From Anabaena sp. FACHB-1237 (GTDB lineage Bacteria > Cyanobacteriota > Cyanobacteriia > Cyanobacteriales > Nostocaceae): a stretch of 64,000 bases of DNA. Position 1 is the first letter of the stretch. The number at the start of each line of letters is the position of its first letter. The DNA lies in the NCBI RefSeq assembly GCF_014696225.1, contig NZ_JACJPV010000004.1, positions 124,001 through 188,000 of the forward strand, given 5' to 3'. The position numbers and the translations under genes are program-made. The notes under the pieces were generated by a model, which saw nothing but the letters and a program-made list of their open reading frames with translations, did no database searches and was not told where the DNA came from. This document shows positions 8,666 to 18,602 of this stretch, piece by piece.

Positions 8666-9052
8666 TGGATCCGAGCAGAGTCGAACTGCTGTCCAAATTG
8701 GGTATTAACCCCCCGCTCGTTCACAGGTTTAGCCTTTTTGACCCTCAAGGCGGGAAGCGTTCATTGTCCCGAACGTAGGATGCTCTGATTAAGTCTTAAC
8801 TAACAAGTCAACCAGAGAACTCTTGTTAGTGCATCCGTTGGGGGTTGGTCTCTAATCCTTAACGGAGTCAAATCAGAGACGCTCGGACCTGAAAGAGGCT
8901 ATTAGGCAGCAACAAGGGCTTCCTTACGAGCAAATTTTACGATATTGTTCGCATTTACTATTTTTTTGAGCCTTTGATTTCCGAGAGGAGACTCACTCTC
9001 GACCTGTATCACAGAGTAGCTTTCGCCAACCTGTCGAAACCTTTACGGACCC
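8666..9052 (-). ncRNA. ssrA: tmRNA (one-piece)
   Basis: Read on the minus strand. The 5' acceptor strand gggtccg (9052-9046) pairs with cggatcc (8673-8667), and the tRNA-like T arm is readable (gttcgactctgctcg region). The tag frame reads ANNIVKFARKEALVAA then TAA, with resume codon GCG, which is close to the Nostoc-type tag. The end after discriminator A is not an encoded CCA. tmRNA with SmpB rescues stalled ribosomes and tags the products for proteolysis. It is transcribed from its own promoter at 9070-9098. Confidence 0.96.
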
Positions 9053-9069
9053 ATGTTCCTTACTCCTCC

Positions 9070-9098
9070 ATTATAATCCAAAATTTTGTAGTTGACAA
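9070..9098 (-). promoter_or_regulatory. promoter of ssrA
   Basis: On the minus strand: -35 ttgtca (9098-9093), exactly 17 bp, -10 tataat (9075-9070). The -10 lies 17 bp upstream of the tmRNA 5' end, so the primary transcript would carry only a very short leader. Confidence 0.75.
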
Positions 9099-9238
9099 AT
9101 GATAAGATTTTTTTATGTATATCTGGAAAATAATTCAGTGTTTTAATAGGTTAAATGTAGTATATGGGGAAGCGATCGCGCGATCGCTCCAGAGGAATTC
9201 CAGAACGGTTGCTTCAGATGGAGAGCTTTTTTGTACAA

Positions 9239-9670
9239 TTAGCAACTTACGTTATTATTAAATACCTGTAATACTTGAGTACAAATGTACTTAATTTTAT
9301 CTGCCACTGATCCTGAAGGTATATAATCACCGATAAATGTCCATGTTTCTACGGTGGAAAGTTGCCAAACTTGACCACGATGATCAAAACCTAATACTTC
9401 TAAGCCAATAGCTCTATGGGTATTATTTATAGTATCATGATAAAAACGAATTTGAATTAAAACGCTGCGACATTGCCATGATCTGCTAATACCAGGAAAG
9501 TGAAAACCAATATCTATAGAGTCGGGATCTACCAATTCTCTCGTTTCTGGGTCATTTTTCCAAGGCTGGAGATCACATTTAATATCAGGAAATTCCTGCT
9601 TGAATAAATTGACGACACTGGCAATTTTGCTGGCAAATTCCAGGCTAGTTGCTTGTTCGGCTGCGTTCAC
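9239..9670 (-). CDS. unknown conserved-looking soluble protein
   Basis: About 143 residues, not recognised. I place the start at GTG 9670 (MNAAEQATSLEF), because aggag sits eight bases upstream; a GTG three codons earlier overlaps that site. The sequence is mixed alpha/beta without signal peptide or membrane segment. A helical first third (ASKIASVVNLFKQEFPDIKC) is followed by a strand-rich middle (IDIGFHFPGISRSWQCRSVL, then LIQIRFYH) and a C-terminal helix. Composition and codon use match its neighbours, so it looks like a real gene. No partner is visible: tmRNA lies on one side and pseudogene remnants on the other. Confidence 0.65.
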   Translation of the reverse strand: MNAAEQATSLEFASKIASVVNLFKQEFPDIKCDLQPWKNDPETRELVDPDSIDIGFHFPGISRSWQCRSVLIQIRFYHDTINNTHRAIGLEVLGFDHRGQVWQLSTVETWTFIGDYIPSGSVADKIKYICTQVLQVFNNNVSC

Positions 9671-9783
9671 GAAAAACACTCCTAAATATTGCGATCAATT
9701 GCTATAAATACATTTATATAGGATTTTGTTCATTTTGTCTTTAATGGAGTTTAGGAACTGAATAATAAGATACTAATATCCCA

Positions 9784-9984
9784 AATTCTGTAAGAGGTAG
9801 GTTATATATTGAACAAATTGCCCAGTCGTTAGAATATAGGTAACAGCATAATGGCACAATACATAAGTATATTAAATCTGATAACATTGTTTTACAACAA
9901 GATAATAAGAAACGAAGATTAATTAATTTTAGTTTAGCTTGTGAAGTTAATAGAATTAACACTAATACAGCTTGGCGGGCGTAA
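9784..9984 (+). pseudogene. remnant of a Ser/Thr protein kinase domain
   Basis: The plus-strand frame reads EQIAQSLEYR, a TAG/TAA-type stop, then QHNGTIHKYIKSDNIVLQQD and NKKRRLINFSLACEVN. This matches the Hanks-kinase catalytic loop and DFG region (family pattern: LEYLH.HN.IHRDIKPDNI.L then LIDFGLA). The essential residues are lost here: HRD reads HKY, and DFG reads NFS. One in-frame stop, missing N- and C-lobes and those changes make it a dead fragment. Confidence 0.65.
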
Positions 9985-10112
9985 ATAAACCAACCATTCT
10001 AAATCGTCCAAAAGCCTATACTGTGTTCGTTTTGAATGCATCAATTCCGCCCTGAGGTATTAGAGGTTTAAATACCCTCTCATCTATTAAAAAACTGAAA
10101 CAATGTGATTGA

Positions 10113-10241
10113 TTAATTGATGAAATTGTTGATAAATTATATAGTTTAACTCAAGAAGAAAAAGCAATAGTTCAGGGAAAAATAGTTAATAAAGTTAATA
10201 AAAATATTCCCAATTTCTTGTTTCATTTTGTAAATAAATGA
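10113..10241 (+). pseudogene. remnant of the C-terminus of an N6-adenine DNA methylase-type protein
   Basis: After a stop at 10110-10112 the frame reads LIDEIVDKLYSLTQEEKAIVQG and ends FHFVNK. The pattern D.IVYKLYGLTEEE..IVEG is the characteristic tail of Type IIG/Eco57I-like methylase-specificity proteins. Upstream codons (SIKKLKQCD) continue the same frame across the stop. Nothing else of the gene remains. Confidence 0.5.
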
Positions 10242-10373
10242 TAGATTTTTGTGATAAATACATATCAAGAAATAACTAGGGAATGGTTATATTGGTTTGA
10301 TGAAATTAGTAGAGATGTTGAGAAAATTAGGAGTATATCCTAATACTTTAACATAGTTTGTAAATTATTTTCA

Positions 10374-10405
10374 TATCCCTAACTTCTTAAAAAAGTCGGG
10401 GATCT
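10374..10405. terminator. palindrome of the atccccgactt family
   Basis: Imperfect stem: tatccctaactt pairs with aagtcggggat across a short A-rich loop. It is one member of a family also found at 27108, 34762, 51785, 56550 and 62631. It lies upstream of dapB, where it could end transcription running through the pseudogene region. Confidence 0.45.
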
Positions 10406-10461
10406 GATGATCTTTATATGCGATAATTTCTTAGTTGACTAAATATAAGATATTTGAGATT

Positions 10462-11298
10462 ATGACAAATCAAAATACTATTCCTGTAATAGTTAATGGT
10501 GCTGCTGGTAAAATGGGTCGGGAAGTTGTGAAAGCTGTATCCCAATCCTCTGATATGGTATTAATGGGCGCAATTGATACTAGTCCTCAACATCAGGGAA
10601 AAGATGCGGGCGAATTAGCAGGTTTAAGTGAATCTTTGGAAGTACCCATTACAAACCAATTAGAACCAATGTTAGGTTATGTGGCGGGAGAAAGACAAAT
10701 GCAGCCGGGGGTAATGGTAGATTTTACCCATCCCGATGGTGTATATGATAATATTAGAAGTGCGATCGCTTATGGTATTCGTCCTGTAGTGGGTACAACT
10801 GGTTTAAGTCCAGCACAGTTAGAAGAGTTAGGGGACTTTGCGGAAAAAGCGAGTACAGGATGTTTGGTAATTCCTAATTTTTCCATAGGGATGGTATTAT
10901 TGCAGCAGGCAGCGATCGCCGCATCTCAATATTTTGACAACGTGGAAATTATCGAACTCCATCATAACCAAAAAGCGGACGCTCCGAGTGGTACAGCCAT
11001 TCAAACTGCCCAATTATTAGCACAAATGGGTAAAACTTTCAATAGTGCCCTGGTGGAAGAAACGGAAAAAATTCCTGGTGCTAGGGGCAGTTTAGCAGAG
11101 GAAGGCATTAGAATCCATAGTATCCGTTTACCAGGGTTAATTGCCCATCAGGAAGTGATTTTTGGCGCACCTGGACAAATTTACACCTTACGCCATGATA
11201 CCAGCGATCGCTCCTGTTATATGCCAGGGGTTTTATTAGCCATTAGAAAGATTATGTCGCTAAAATCATTAGTATATGGATTAGAAAAAATTCTTTAA
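10462..11298 (+). CDS. dapB: 4-hydroxy-tetrahydrodipicolinate reductase
   Basis: 278 residues from the ATG at 10462 ([19 protein letters not shown]); the frame is open to a TTG at 10435, but the ATG gives the normal N-terminus. DapB reduces 4-hydroxy-tetrahydrodipicolinate with NAD(P)H in lysine and diaminopimelate synthesis. Visible motifs are the Rossmann loop [24 protein letters not shown], and the signature [15 protein letters not shown] with the catalytic His and substrate-binding Lys. HIP1 octamers occur inside. Single gene with a repeat-rich gap behind it. Confidence 0.97.
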   Translation: MTNQNTIPVIVNGAAGKMGREVVKAVSQSSDMVLMGAIDTSPQHQGKDAGELAGLSESLEVPITNQLEPMLGYVAGERQMQPGVMVDFTHPDGVYDNIRSAIAYGIRPVVGTTGLSPAQLEELGDFAEKASTGCLVIPNFSIGMVLLQQAAIAASQYFDNVEIIELHHNQKADAPSGTAIQTAQLLAQMGKTFNSALVEETEKIPGARGSLAEEGIRIHSIRLPGLIAHQEVIFGAPGQIYTLRHDTSDRSCYMPGVLLAIRKIMSLKSLVYGLEKIL

Positions 11299-11603
11299 AG
11301 GAGATCAAGGAGTCAGGAGTTGGTGTTAATTTAAGCTACAGATGGCTTATTTGTTTGGCTACTAAACCCAAGTGGAACTTCTAGCGTAGTAGCATGGCGT
11401 AAGCCATATTTTACTGGCTAATAACGAAAGTAAACTAAAGTTTACTAAAAAATTTTGGGGTTGTTTTAGTCATCTAAAGATGACTTTTGCTATTAGACTG
11501 GGAATAAATTCCCAGTCTAGTTATGGGTTTGACGTTAAGTTGACACTAATAAGCAATACTAAACCCCTATTGACTCCTGACTCCTCGATCTCCTTATAAA
11601 ACT
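11299..11603. other. intergenic with hairpin cluster
   Basis: Contains three palindromes: 11430-11447, 11468-11485 and 11495-11518 (listed separately), plus a short repeat atggcgtaagccat near 11393-11406 that also folds into a hairpin. No gene. Confidence 0.55.
11430..11518. repeat. cluster of conserved-loop hairpins
   Basis: Two 18-nt hairpins with a taaa loop, agtaaac-taaa-gtttact (11430-11447) and agtcatc-taaa-gatgact (11468-11485). They are followed by the perfect 24-bp palindrome 11495-11518 (half site agactgggaata). The order hairpin, gctattaga, c.gggaat..attccc matches the right arm of the element at 1329-1375. Confidence 0.6.
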
Positions 11604-12290
11604 ATGCTAGTTCCCCTAACTCGTCAAAAGTTTGAGCAAATTATCCCCTTAATTGCTTCTGGTTCACAATACAAGTATTATTGGGGAAAATTCAACTACT
11701 TTTTACAACGACTTCTCATTTCCGCAGTTATTGTTTCCGTACTTCTGCTAATCAAAGTCTTATTTAGATTGGAATTAGGAGCAATATTATTTATTATTGG
11801 TGTATTTGGTTCTCTCTTCTGGCTATGGTATCCCATATTTCAAGCCAGTATCAGAAATAGCAAATGCCGAAGTTATAAGTATGGTGGCTTTTTTCGTGGT
11901 CGCATTCTTGACTGGTGGATTACAGATCGCTTAATCGCTAAACAGGAAACTGTTAATAGTAAAGGCGATCTAGTAATTGTGGAAAACCGGGAAAAATATA
12001 TTAACTTAGAAATAGGAGATGATACAGGATTTACTATAGAGTTTACAGCACCATTAAAACCTGCTCATAAAGCGATCAAACTTGGCCAAATAGCAGAAAT
12101 GATTGTTATGTCTAATGTGGCTGATCTCAGTACAATAGAACAATTTAGCGATATATATATACCTTCTCGTGATCTGTGGGTAAGTGATTATCCTTATGTA
12201 CGCGAGGATTTTTTCAGAGAAGTTAGTCTCCGCTTACGCGAAGATCAAGATACTAACCCCCGTCGTCGTCCCCGTAGGCGAAATAAGTGA
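11604..12290 (+). CDS. unknown membrane protein (conserved cyanobacterial type)
   Basis: 228 residues. After a soluble N-terminal 30 residues come two adjacent transmembrane helices (about 35-54 and 58-80, LLISAVIVSVLLLIKVLF then ILFIIGVFGSLFWLWYPIF). A cytoplasmic-looking beta-rich domain of about 120 residues follows, then a very basic tail, RRRPRRRNK. I recall similar cyanobacterial proteins annotated as phosphate ABC transporter permease, but no permease motif is visible, so I leave it unassigned. Its stop codon overlaps the first base of a MITE (R1 copy B). Confidence 0.75.
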   Translation: MLVPLTRQKFEQIIPLIASGSQYKYYWGKFNYFLQRLLISAVIVSVLLLIKVLFRLELGAILFIIGVFGSLFWLWYPIFQASIRNSKCRSYKYGGFFRGRILDWWITDRLIAKQETVNSKGDLVIVENREKYINLEIGDDTGFTIEFTAPLKPAHKAIKLGQIAEMIVMSNVADLSTIEQFSDIYIPSRDLWVSDYPYVREDFFREVSLRLREDQDTNPRRRPRRRNK

Positions 12291-12396
12291 TAAGCTGTTG
12301 TGCTTTTAACTTGAATAATTAATACAAGCAAGATGCTTGTGCTACTGTAACTTCAGGTTTTTTAATTATACAGTGAGTGCTGCACATTAGCCTAAG
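12290..12396 (-). repeat. MITE-like element (family R1), copy B
   Basis: Inverted relative to copies A, C and D: it begins ataagctgttgtgctttt and ends near gctgcacattagcctaag. The core palindrome acaagcaagatgcttgt is intact. The element abuts the stop codon of the preceding gene and ends about 50 bp before cobH. Confidence 0.8.
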
Positions 12397-12448
12397 CTAA
12401 ATCCAATTTAGCTCAATCGAATTGAATATTATGAGAAGTTAAATAAAA

Positions 12449-13078
12449 ATGGAATGGCACATTACAGACGCTCAAAGTCTAGCAATAATTGATACTGAAA
12501 TTGGTGATCATGCTTTTCCCCCAGCCGAATATGAAATCGTGCGGAGGGTAATTTATGCTACATCTGATTTTGAGTATAAATCCTTAATTCGTTTTTCTGA
12601 ACACTCTTTACAAGCGGGAGCGGCCGCCCTAGCAGCTAGAACCACCATTGTAGTAGATGTACCGACAGTACAAGCAAGTATTGCCTATGACATTCAAAAT
12701 ACCTTTGCTAACCCTGTTTATTGCAGTATGGAAGCCTTAACCGGGCCACAAAAGGAAAAAACCCGCGCTGCCTGGGGGATAGAAACTTTGGCCAAGCGTT
12801 ATCCAGAAGGGATATTTATAGTGGGACAAACACAACCTGTATTGAGTATATTGGTAGATTTAATTGAGGCTGAAGAGATCAAACCTGCCTTAGTTGTAGC
12901 TACACCAGCAGGTTTTATAAATTCAGAAACGATTAAAAACCGGTTACAAGATTCCCTAGTTCCTTGTATTACTATTGCAGGGCGTAAGGGTAACGCTTTG
13001 GTAGCAGCAGCGATCGTTGATGGTTTAGTAGACTTAGCTTGGCAAGCCTACGGACAAGAAAGAACTGGAGTAGGATAG
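12449..13078 (+). CDS. cobH: precorrin-8X methylmutase
   Basis: 209 residues, the normal length of CobH/CbiC, which moves the C11 methyl group to C12 to form hydrogenobyrinate (or the cobalt form) in cobalamin synthesis. The N-terminal YEIVRRVIYATSDFEY and the segment IRFSEHSLQAGAAALAA, with the histidine implicated in catalysis, are typical. VDVPTVQASI and VATPAGFINSETIK line the active site, and ITIAGRKGNALVAAAIVDG ends the domain. Single gene with no other cob gene in the window. The start ATG gives MEWHITDAQSLAII, as in homologues. Confidence 0.94.
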   Translation: MEWHITDAQSLAIIDTEIGDHAFPPAEYEIVRRVIYATSDFEYKSLIRFSEHSLQAGAAALAARTTIVVDVPTVQASIAYDIQNTFANPVYCSMEALTGPQKEKTRAAWGIETLAKRYPEGIFIVGQTQPVLSILVDLIEAEEIKPALVVATPAGFINSETIKNRLQDSLVPCITIAGRKGNALVAAAIVDGLVDLAWQAYGQERTGVG

Positions 13079-13133
13079 TAGGGTGCAGGGTGCAGGGAGA
13101 ATTATATTTTACCCAATTACCCATCACCAAACT

Positions 13134-13943
13134 TTATGATTCTGCATTAGAAGAAGGGCGACTAAAAACAGGAGAGAGATAAGCTACCAATAATCCAATT
13201 AAAAATGCTGAAATATTTCTTACTAAAGGCAACCACTCACTAGTACGGGTTATAACTGGAGCAATACCAAAAGCAATAAATAACATTCCCCATAAAGGTG
13301 AGAAAATTAACGCCCATTGCCAAGCAAATATTTGTTTATCATTACGTGGTTGAGCGGCAAATCCACAAATTATACCGCCTATAGCGGATGTGATTAAAGT
13401 TAATATCCATTGTTCTCTGGGTAGTCCAGGAACTACTTGACAACCACCTTTGAGTAAACAACCCTTAACAGAGTCTAAAGCCTGTAGAATAGCTTGATCT
13501 TCCCCTTGTTCACGGACGAAATATAAGTTACCAAAACGGGTTTGTAATTCAATCCAAAAAGTGCGAGGTAAAAGCTCATACACTGCATCCCCCACACTAA
13601 AACTGAGGATGTTACCACCACGAGCATCAGCAACTAAAAGAATGCTTTTATCATCTAAACCCCAATATTTAATTACTGCTCTTCCTGGTGTACGATCATA
13701 CTGAGTCAAAACCCGTAATTTCCAACCTGTCTCAGTTTCAAACTGTTCTAATTGTTGAACCAGCTTGAGTTCCTGGGGATCGGGTATGGTTTTAGCTAAG
13801 TCTACTACTGGTGTGACAAAATTGGGCAATAAATCAGGATTTTCATACGCTAAGGCCGATGGAGAGTTAATTATCCATATTGAACCAATAAAGCAAAGTG
13901 CTGCAATTGATAGGAAAATTCGCCGCCAAAAACACAGATACAT
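13134..13943 (-). CDS. TPM-domain protein, thylakoid/plasma membrane anchored
   Basis: 269 residues from ATG 13943 (MYLCFWRRIFLS); a TTG five codons upstream is less likely. An N-terminal signal/anchor (about 6-30) precedes a TPM domain (LPNFVTPVVDLAKTIP, then LEQFETETGWKLRVLTQYDR, LLVADARGGNILSFSVG). Three hydrophobic helices follow at the C-terminus (about 170-260). TPM domains include TLP18.3/Psb32, linked to photosystem II repair, but here the C-terminal membrane part and Cys pair (CLLKGGC) differ, so I keep the call at domain level. It converges on cobH. Confidence 0.8.
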   Translation of the reverse strand: MYLCFWRRIFLSIAALCFIGSIWIINSPSALAYENPDLLPNFVTPVVDLAKTIPDPQELKLVQQLEQFETETGWKLRVLTQYDRTPGRAVIKYWGLDDKSILLVADARGGNILSFSVGDAVYELLPRTFWIELQTRFGNLYFVREQGEDQAILQALDSVKGCLLKGGCQVVPGLPREQWILTLITSAIGGIICGFAAQPRNDKQIFAWQWALIFSPLWGMLFIAFGIAPVITRTSEWLPLVRNISAFLIGLLVAYLSPVFSRPSSNAES

Positions 13944-14358
13944 GGATTTTTTATACAAAAATTAACAGGTAAGATGAAATAGGTGTTACGAAAAGAGTAA
14001 AGCAAGACTCATATTTCTTTACACTTCTTTACTAATAATTTAACCATAATCTGCCTGACAATCTGTATCAAAAATTTTTCATTCTAAATTTAGAGGGGTG
14101 AGGAGTCAGTAAGGGTTTACCCTGCTAAACCCGCTTTGGCACGTTTTTAGTTAGTATATGATTTTTATATGTTATGGGTGATTAGTGATTGGTGATTGGT
14201 AAGCAGTCAGTTTTATATTTTATGATTAAGCTAATGTGCAGCACTCACTGTATAAATAAAAAACCTGAAGTTACAGTAGCACAAGCATCTTGCTTGTATT
14301 AATTATTCAAGTTAAAGGCACAACAGCTTTACTGATAGCTGACGGCTGAAAGCTAAAT
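13944..14358. other. intergenic between TPM gene and recF
   Basis: Contains R1 copy C (14225-14330) and short STRR-like strings (gtgattggtgattgg near 14179-14200; agctgacggctgaaagct near 14336). The TPM-gene promoter should be at 13950-14050. Nothing coding. Confidence 0.5.
14225..14330 (+). repeat. MITE-like element (family R1), copy C
   Basis: Nearly identical to copy A at 6124: it starts taagctaatgtgcagcac, carries the core acaagcatcttgcttgt and ends aggcacaacagctt. It lies about 30 bp past the recF stop codon. Confidence 0.8.
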
Positions 14359-15477
14359 CTATTCTTCAAATATTTTTCCTGCTTTTACATATAAAATTTG
14401 TGAAGATTTCAACCATTGAGCATCAAAAGCTCCTAAATGTGTAGTAGTAATTAAAGTTTGAAACCTGTCCTGAATAGTATCCAATAATTGATTTTGTCGT
14501 GATGGATCTAATTCTGCCAGTACATCATCTAATAATAGTAAAGGTGGTTCATTAATGACTTCTTCAATTAGTTGTAGTTCAGCTAGTTTTAAAGCTAGTA
14601 CCAATGTTCTTTGTTGGCCTTGAGAACCATATTGACGGGCTGGAGTTTGATTAATGGTGAGTTCTATTTCATCCCTATGAGGTCCAACTAGTGTAGTACC
14701 TCTATGTGATTCAGCGATCGCTCGTTGTTGTAACTTCTGCAAAAACACCTCTGTTAATTCTTGAGGGTGATTTCGCTCTATTGTAACATGAGGAACATAC
14801 TGGATTTGTAAATTTTCCGTACTTCCACTAATACTAGCGTGCCAAGATGCTGCTATAGGTGCTAATCTTTGAATAGCGCGATCTCGTCTTCTAATCACTT
14901 TAATACCAGCATTGACTAATTGTACATCCCAAATGGCCAATTCTGAGGATTGAGCATGAACTTCTAACTGTTGACTCCTTTTCAAAAAAGCATTGCGTTG
15001 GCGTAAAACCTGATGATATTGTTGTAATAGGTGAGCGTAAACTGGTTCAAGTTGAACTAAAAGAGTATCTAACCAGTGACGACGATTTTCAGGACTACCC
15101 CTAACTAATTCTAAGTCTAAACTAGAAAATTCCACAGCGTTGAGAACACCGAGAAAATCTAATTGTCTGCGGATATTTTCGCCATTGATAGCCACACTAC
15201 GACGAGCTTGACGACGTAAAGTCAAAGATAAATCAGTAATACTAGATATTTTTTCCAAAGAAGCATGAATTTGGCAAATATTTTGCCCATCTTTAATTAA
15301 ATCACGATCGCGTGCCAAACGGTGCGATCGTAAAGTAGCCAGTAATTCTACAGATTCTAACAAATTCGACTTACCTTGAGCATTATCACCCACCAAAATA
15401 GTTTTAGGGGCTGTAAAAGTAACTTTTTGCTCGTGGTAATTGCGGAAATGTTGTAATTGTAGACTTTTTAATTTCAT
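14359..15477 (-). CDS. recF: DNA replication and repair protein RecF
   Basis: 372 residues, full length. RecF is an SMC-like ABC ATPase that with RecO and RecR loads RecA at gaps. The opening MKLKSLQLQHFRNYHEQKV is typical, the Walker A is GDNAQGKSN (about 31-39), and the ABC signature region reads RQYGSQGQQRTLVLALKLAE. Walker B is PPLLLLDDVLAELDPSR (about 312-328). It is not next to dnaA/dnaN, which is normal in cyanobacteria. Upstream begins the P-type ATPase on the same strand, about 125 bp away. Confidence 0.96.
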   Translation of the reverse strand: MKLKSLQLQHFRNYHEQKVTFTAPKTILVGDNAQGKSNLLESVELLATLRSHRLARDRDLIKDGQNICQIHASLEKISSITDLSLTLRRQARRSVAINGENIRRQLDFLGVLNAVEFSSLDLELVRGSPENRRHWLDTLLVQLEPVYAHLLQQYHQVLRQRNAFLKRSQQLEVHAQSSELAIWDVQLVNAGIKVIRRRDRAIQRLAPIAASWHASISGSTENLQIQYVPHVTIERNHPQELTEVFLQKLQQRAIAESHRGTTLVGPHRDEIELTINQTPARQYGSQGQQRTLVLALKLAELQLIEEVINEPPLLLLDDVLAELDPSRQNQLLDTIQDRFQTLITTTHLGAFDAQWLKSSQILYVKAGKIFEE

Positions 15478-15602
15478 ACTGAGTCAGAAGAGGGCGGAGT
15501 GAAGAGTTAGTAAAATAAGTTGGTGTTAACTAATGTGTTCTTTGCGTCTTTGCTCCTCTGCGACTTTGCGCGAAACATAAACGTAGAGTAAATTCAAGAC
15601 TT

Positions 15603-18464
15603 TTAAACCCTACGCTTACCCATGAAACGGAAAAATACTTTTTCTGCTTCAACCCAAATAAACAAGACAGAACTAAAACTAATACAAACTAATAATTCAT
15701 TTAGTGGTAAATAATGAGTCCCAAAGAAAGATTGTAAAGGTGGAAAATATACTAACATCAGTTGTAAAATCGTTGTCACAATTACAGATCCTAAAACAAA
15801 GAGATTAGAAAACGGATTCATTTCTATAGTAAGCTGATTGTTAGACCTAACAGCGATCGCATGACCCATTTGAGCTATACACAAAGAAGTAAATACCATT
15901 GTTTTCCAACGTTCAGGATCTAAACCTTGTCCATGGACAGATTGACTATGATTATAAGCCCATCCCATGAGAATAATAGTAGTAAACGCAAAAACAATTC
16001 CAATTCTCAGCATATAAGAACCTAAACCCCGCGCAAAAATACTTTCCGTAGGGTTAAAAGGTGGCCTTTTCATCACATCCGGTTCAGCAGGTTCAACAGC
16101 TAAAGCTAATGCTGGTAGTCCATCTGTGACTAAATTCATCCACAGAATTTGTAAAGGAGTTAAGGGAACATCCCCTAAACCTAATAATGGCGCGGCTGCT
16201 ATGGTCAAAAGTTCCCCAATGTTACTACCGAGAATATATTTAATAAATCGGCGAATATTAGTATAAACTACTCTACCCTCTTTAGTAGCAGCGACGATAG
16301 TAGCAAAATTATCATCTAGTAATACCATATCACTGGCTTCTTTGCTGACATCTGTACCTGTAATACCCATAGCGATACCGATATCAGCTTGTTTTAGGGC
16401 TGGAGCATCATTGACGCCATCTCCCGTCATGGCTACGAATTTACCACGTTTTTGTAGAGCCTGAACAATTCTCAATTTATGTTCTGGAGAGACTCTAGCA
16501 TAAATGCTAACTTGATCAACTTCTGCTAATAACTCTGTATCATTCATGCGTTGTATTTCTTGTCCAGTGAGAACTATCGCATCTTGACTAGCAATACCTA
16601 AATCTATGGCGATCGCTTTTGCTGTTAGGCGATGATCACCTGTAATCATAATGGGACGAATTCCCGCTTCTAAACATTCCTGTACAGCATTTCTCACTTC
16701 AGGACGAGGTGCATCATACATTCCCACTAACCCTAACCAGATTAAATCATCTTCTGCTGCTTCTGCATTACCTTCTATTGGTATTTCTAATAAAGGTTTA
16801 TAAGCAAAACCTAAAACTCGTAAGCCTTTACCAGCTTGATAATTATTTGCTGATAAAATTTGATTTCTATGTTGTTGTGTAATAGCAATTGCACGATTAC
16901 CTACATAAATTTTAGTACATTGGGCTAAAGTTAATTCAGGAGAGCCTTTGGTAAACATTAAATAAGGTTCATCATTGACAAAACTAGTAATTGCTGGATC
17001 AATATTCATCATATAAGGATCAAGAGTAGCTACTGGTTGCACTTGACAAACCACACTCATCCGTTTACGCTCAGAAGAAAAAGGAAATTCAGCTACACGA
17101 GGTAATTTACTATCCCATTGATCCTTTTCAATATGGTCTTTTCCGGCTAAGGTTAATAAAGCTCCCTCTGTAGGATCACCTAAAATTATCCATTCTTGAC
17201 CTTGCTTTTGCAACACAGAATCATTACAAACTGCACAAGCCACTAGTAAAGCGGTAATCTCAGGATAGTTTTCTGTAGAAACTTGCTCATTTTCTAGTTG
17301 AAAATTCCCAATAGGTGTATAACCATCACCATTAATCCGGAAAGTCTTACTATTAGTGTAAACTGACTGTACCACCATTTTATTTTGAGTCAGAGTACCA
17401 GTTTTATCAGAGCAGATCGTTGTAACAGAACCAAGAGTTTCTACAGCAGGTAATTTACGAATTAAAGCATGATGACGCACCATGCGCTGAGTTCCCAAAG
17501 CCAAAGTGACAGTAATTACCGCAGGAAGTCCTTCAGGAACTACCGCAACTGCCATACTTAAGGAGACTTCTAATAATTTTTGTAAATTCTGGAAAGTGGG
17601 AGTATGGATCATACCACTAATGACCACAAAAGCAACTAAGGCTAAAGAACCTTTTACCAATACATTGCCTAATTGGGTCATGCGTTGTTGTAAAGGAGTA
17701 GGTTCAGTTTCTACAGATTGCAACAAAGCCGCAATTTTGCCTAATTCCGTTGTCATACCAGTGTTAGTTACCAGAACCTTAGCACGACCTTGAACAACTT
17801 CCGTCCCTTGAAAAACTAAATTTAAGCGATCGCCTATAGGTGTATCTTCTGGTAAGGTAAGGACTGCTTGCTTAGTGACAGCTTCTGCTTCCCCAGTTAA
17901 AGCAGACTCTCGTATTTGCAAATTCGACTCTTCTATTAACCTACCATCAGCCGCTATTTGCATACCTGCTTCTAGCAACATCACATCCCCTGGTACAATA
18001 TCCTTAGCAGCTACATCTGATAAATTACCATTACGGAGGACTCGCACTAGTGGAGAAGACATTTTTTTAAGAGCGGCTAAAGCCTTTTCTGCCTTAGTTT
18101 CCTGCATATAACCCAAGACACCATTAAGAATAACAATAGACATAATGGCAATAGTGTCTTTAAATGGAATTTCTCCTGTTTTTGCGTTTCCTGAGTACAA
18201 ACTGATTATATCTAAAATACCAGAAACAAGAGCCACACCGATCAGCATCAATAACATAATATTGGTAAACTGATCTAGTAAAATTTGCCAAGGAGTACGG
18301 ACTGCACTTTCTTGAAGTTCATTGGATCCATATTCATGTAAACGTTGTTCAGCTTCTTGAAAAGTTAAACCACTATTTACATTAGTATTAAGCAGTTCCA
18401 CAGCTTGATTAACTGGCAAATTATGCCATGAAATAACACTTTTAGCTAAAGAATGAGGAGACAT
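15603..18464 (-). CDS. calcium-type P-type ATPase (P2A)
   Basis: 953 residues with complete architecture: cation ATPase N-domain ([15 protein letters not shown]), actuator with LTGEAEAV, the M4 motif [19 protein letters not shown], phosphorylation site [12 protein letters not shown] (Asp 353), nucleotide-binding KGSPE and hinge [13 protein letters not shown], then six C-terminal membrane helices. PEGLP in M4 and [16 protein letters not shown] in M6 match Ca2+-transporting SERCA/PMCA-like pumps rather than heavy-metal types. It probably exports Ca2+ at the plasma membrane, though ion choice is inferred. No regulator is adjacent. Confidence 0.92.
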   Translation of the reverse strand: MSPHSLAKSVISWHNLPVNQAVELLNTNVNSGLTFQEAEQRLHEYGSNELQESAVRTPWQILLDQFTNIMLLMLIGVALVSGILDIISLYSGNAKTGEIPFKDTIAIMSIVILNGVLGYMQETKAEKALAALKKMSSPLVRVLRNGNLSDVAAKDIVPGDVMLLEAGMQIAADGRLIEESNLQIRESALTGEAEAVTKQAVLTLPEDTPIGDRLNLVFQGTEVVQGRAKVLVTNTGMTTELGKIAALLQSVETEPTPLQQRMTQLGNVLVKGSLALVAFVVISGMIHTPTFQNLQKLLEVSLSMAVAVVPEGLPAVITVTLALGTQRMVRHHALIRKLPAVETLGSVTTICSDKTGTLTQNKMVVQSVYTNSKTFRINGDGYTPIGNFQLENEQVSTENYPEITALLVACAVCNDSVLQKQGQEWIILGDPTEGALLTLAGKDHIEKDQWDSKLPRVAEFPFSSERKRMSVVCQVQPVATLDPYMMNIDPAITSFVNDEPYLMFTKGSPELTLAQCTKIYVGNRAIAITQQHRNQILSANNYQAGKGLRVLGFAYKPLLEIPIEGNAEAAEDDLIWLGLVGMYDAPRPEVRNAVQECLEAGIRPIMITGDHRLTAKAIAIDLGIASQDAIVLTGQEIQRMNDTELLAEVDQVSIYARVSPEHKLRIVQALQKRGKFVAMTGDGVNDAPALKQADIGIAMGITGTDVSKEASDMVLLDDNFATIVAATKEGRVVYTNIRRFIKYILGSNIGELLTIAAAPLLGLGDVPLTPLQILWMNLVTDGLPALALAVEPAEPDVMKRPPFNPTESIFARGLGSYMLRIGIVFAFTTIILMGWAYNHSQSVHGQGLDPERWKTMVFTSLCIAQMGHAIAVRSNNQLTIEMNPFSNLFVLGSVIVTTILQLMLVYFPPLQSFFGTHYLPLNELLVCISFSSVLFIWVEAEKVFFRFMGKRRV

Positions 18465-18602
18465 TTTATAGTTTAAAGTAAGTGGTTAAAAAAATAGCTA
18501 TCAGCTATCAGCTATCAGTAGTCAGCTTTGATCACTTAAAAGCCAGGAATATTATATTTTACCCAATCACCAATCGGCAATCACCAATTACCAACTATTA
18601 AC

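Noticed and set aside
9741-9962. 73-codon minus-strand frame
   Set aside because: It is antisense to the readable kinase remnant on the plus strand, so it is a shadow.
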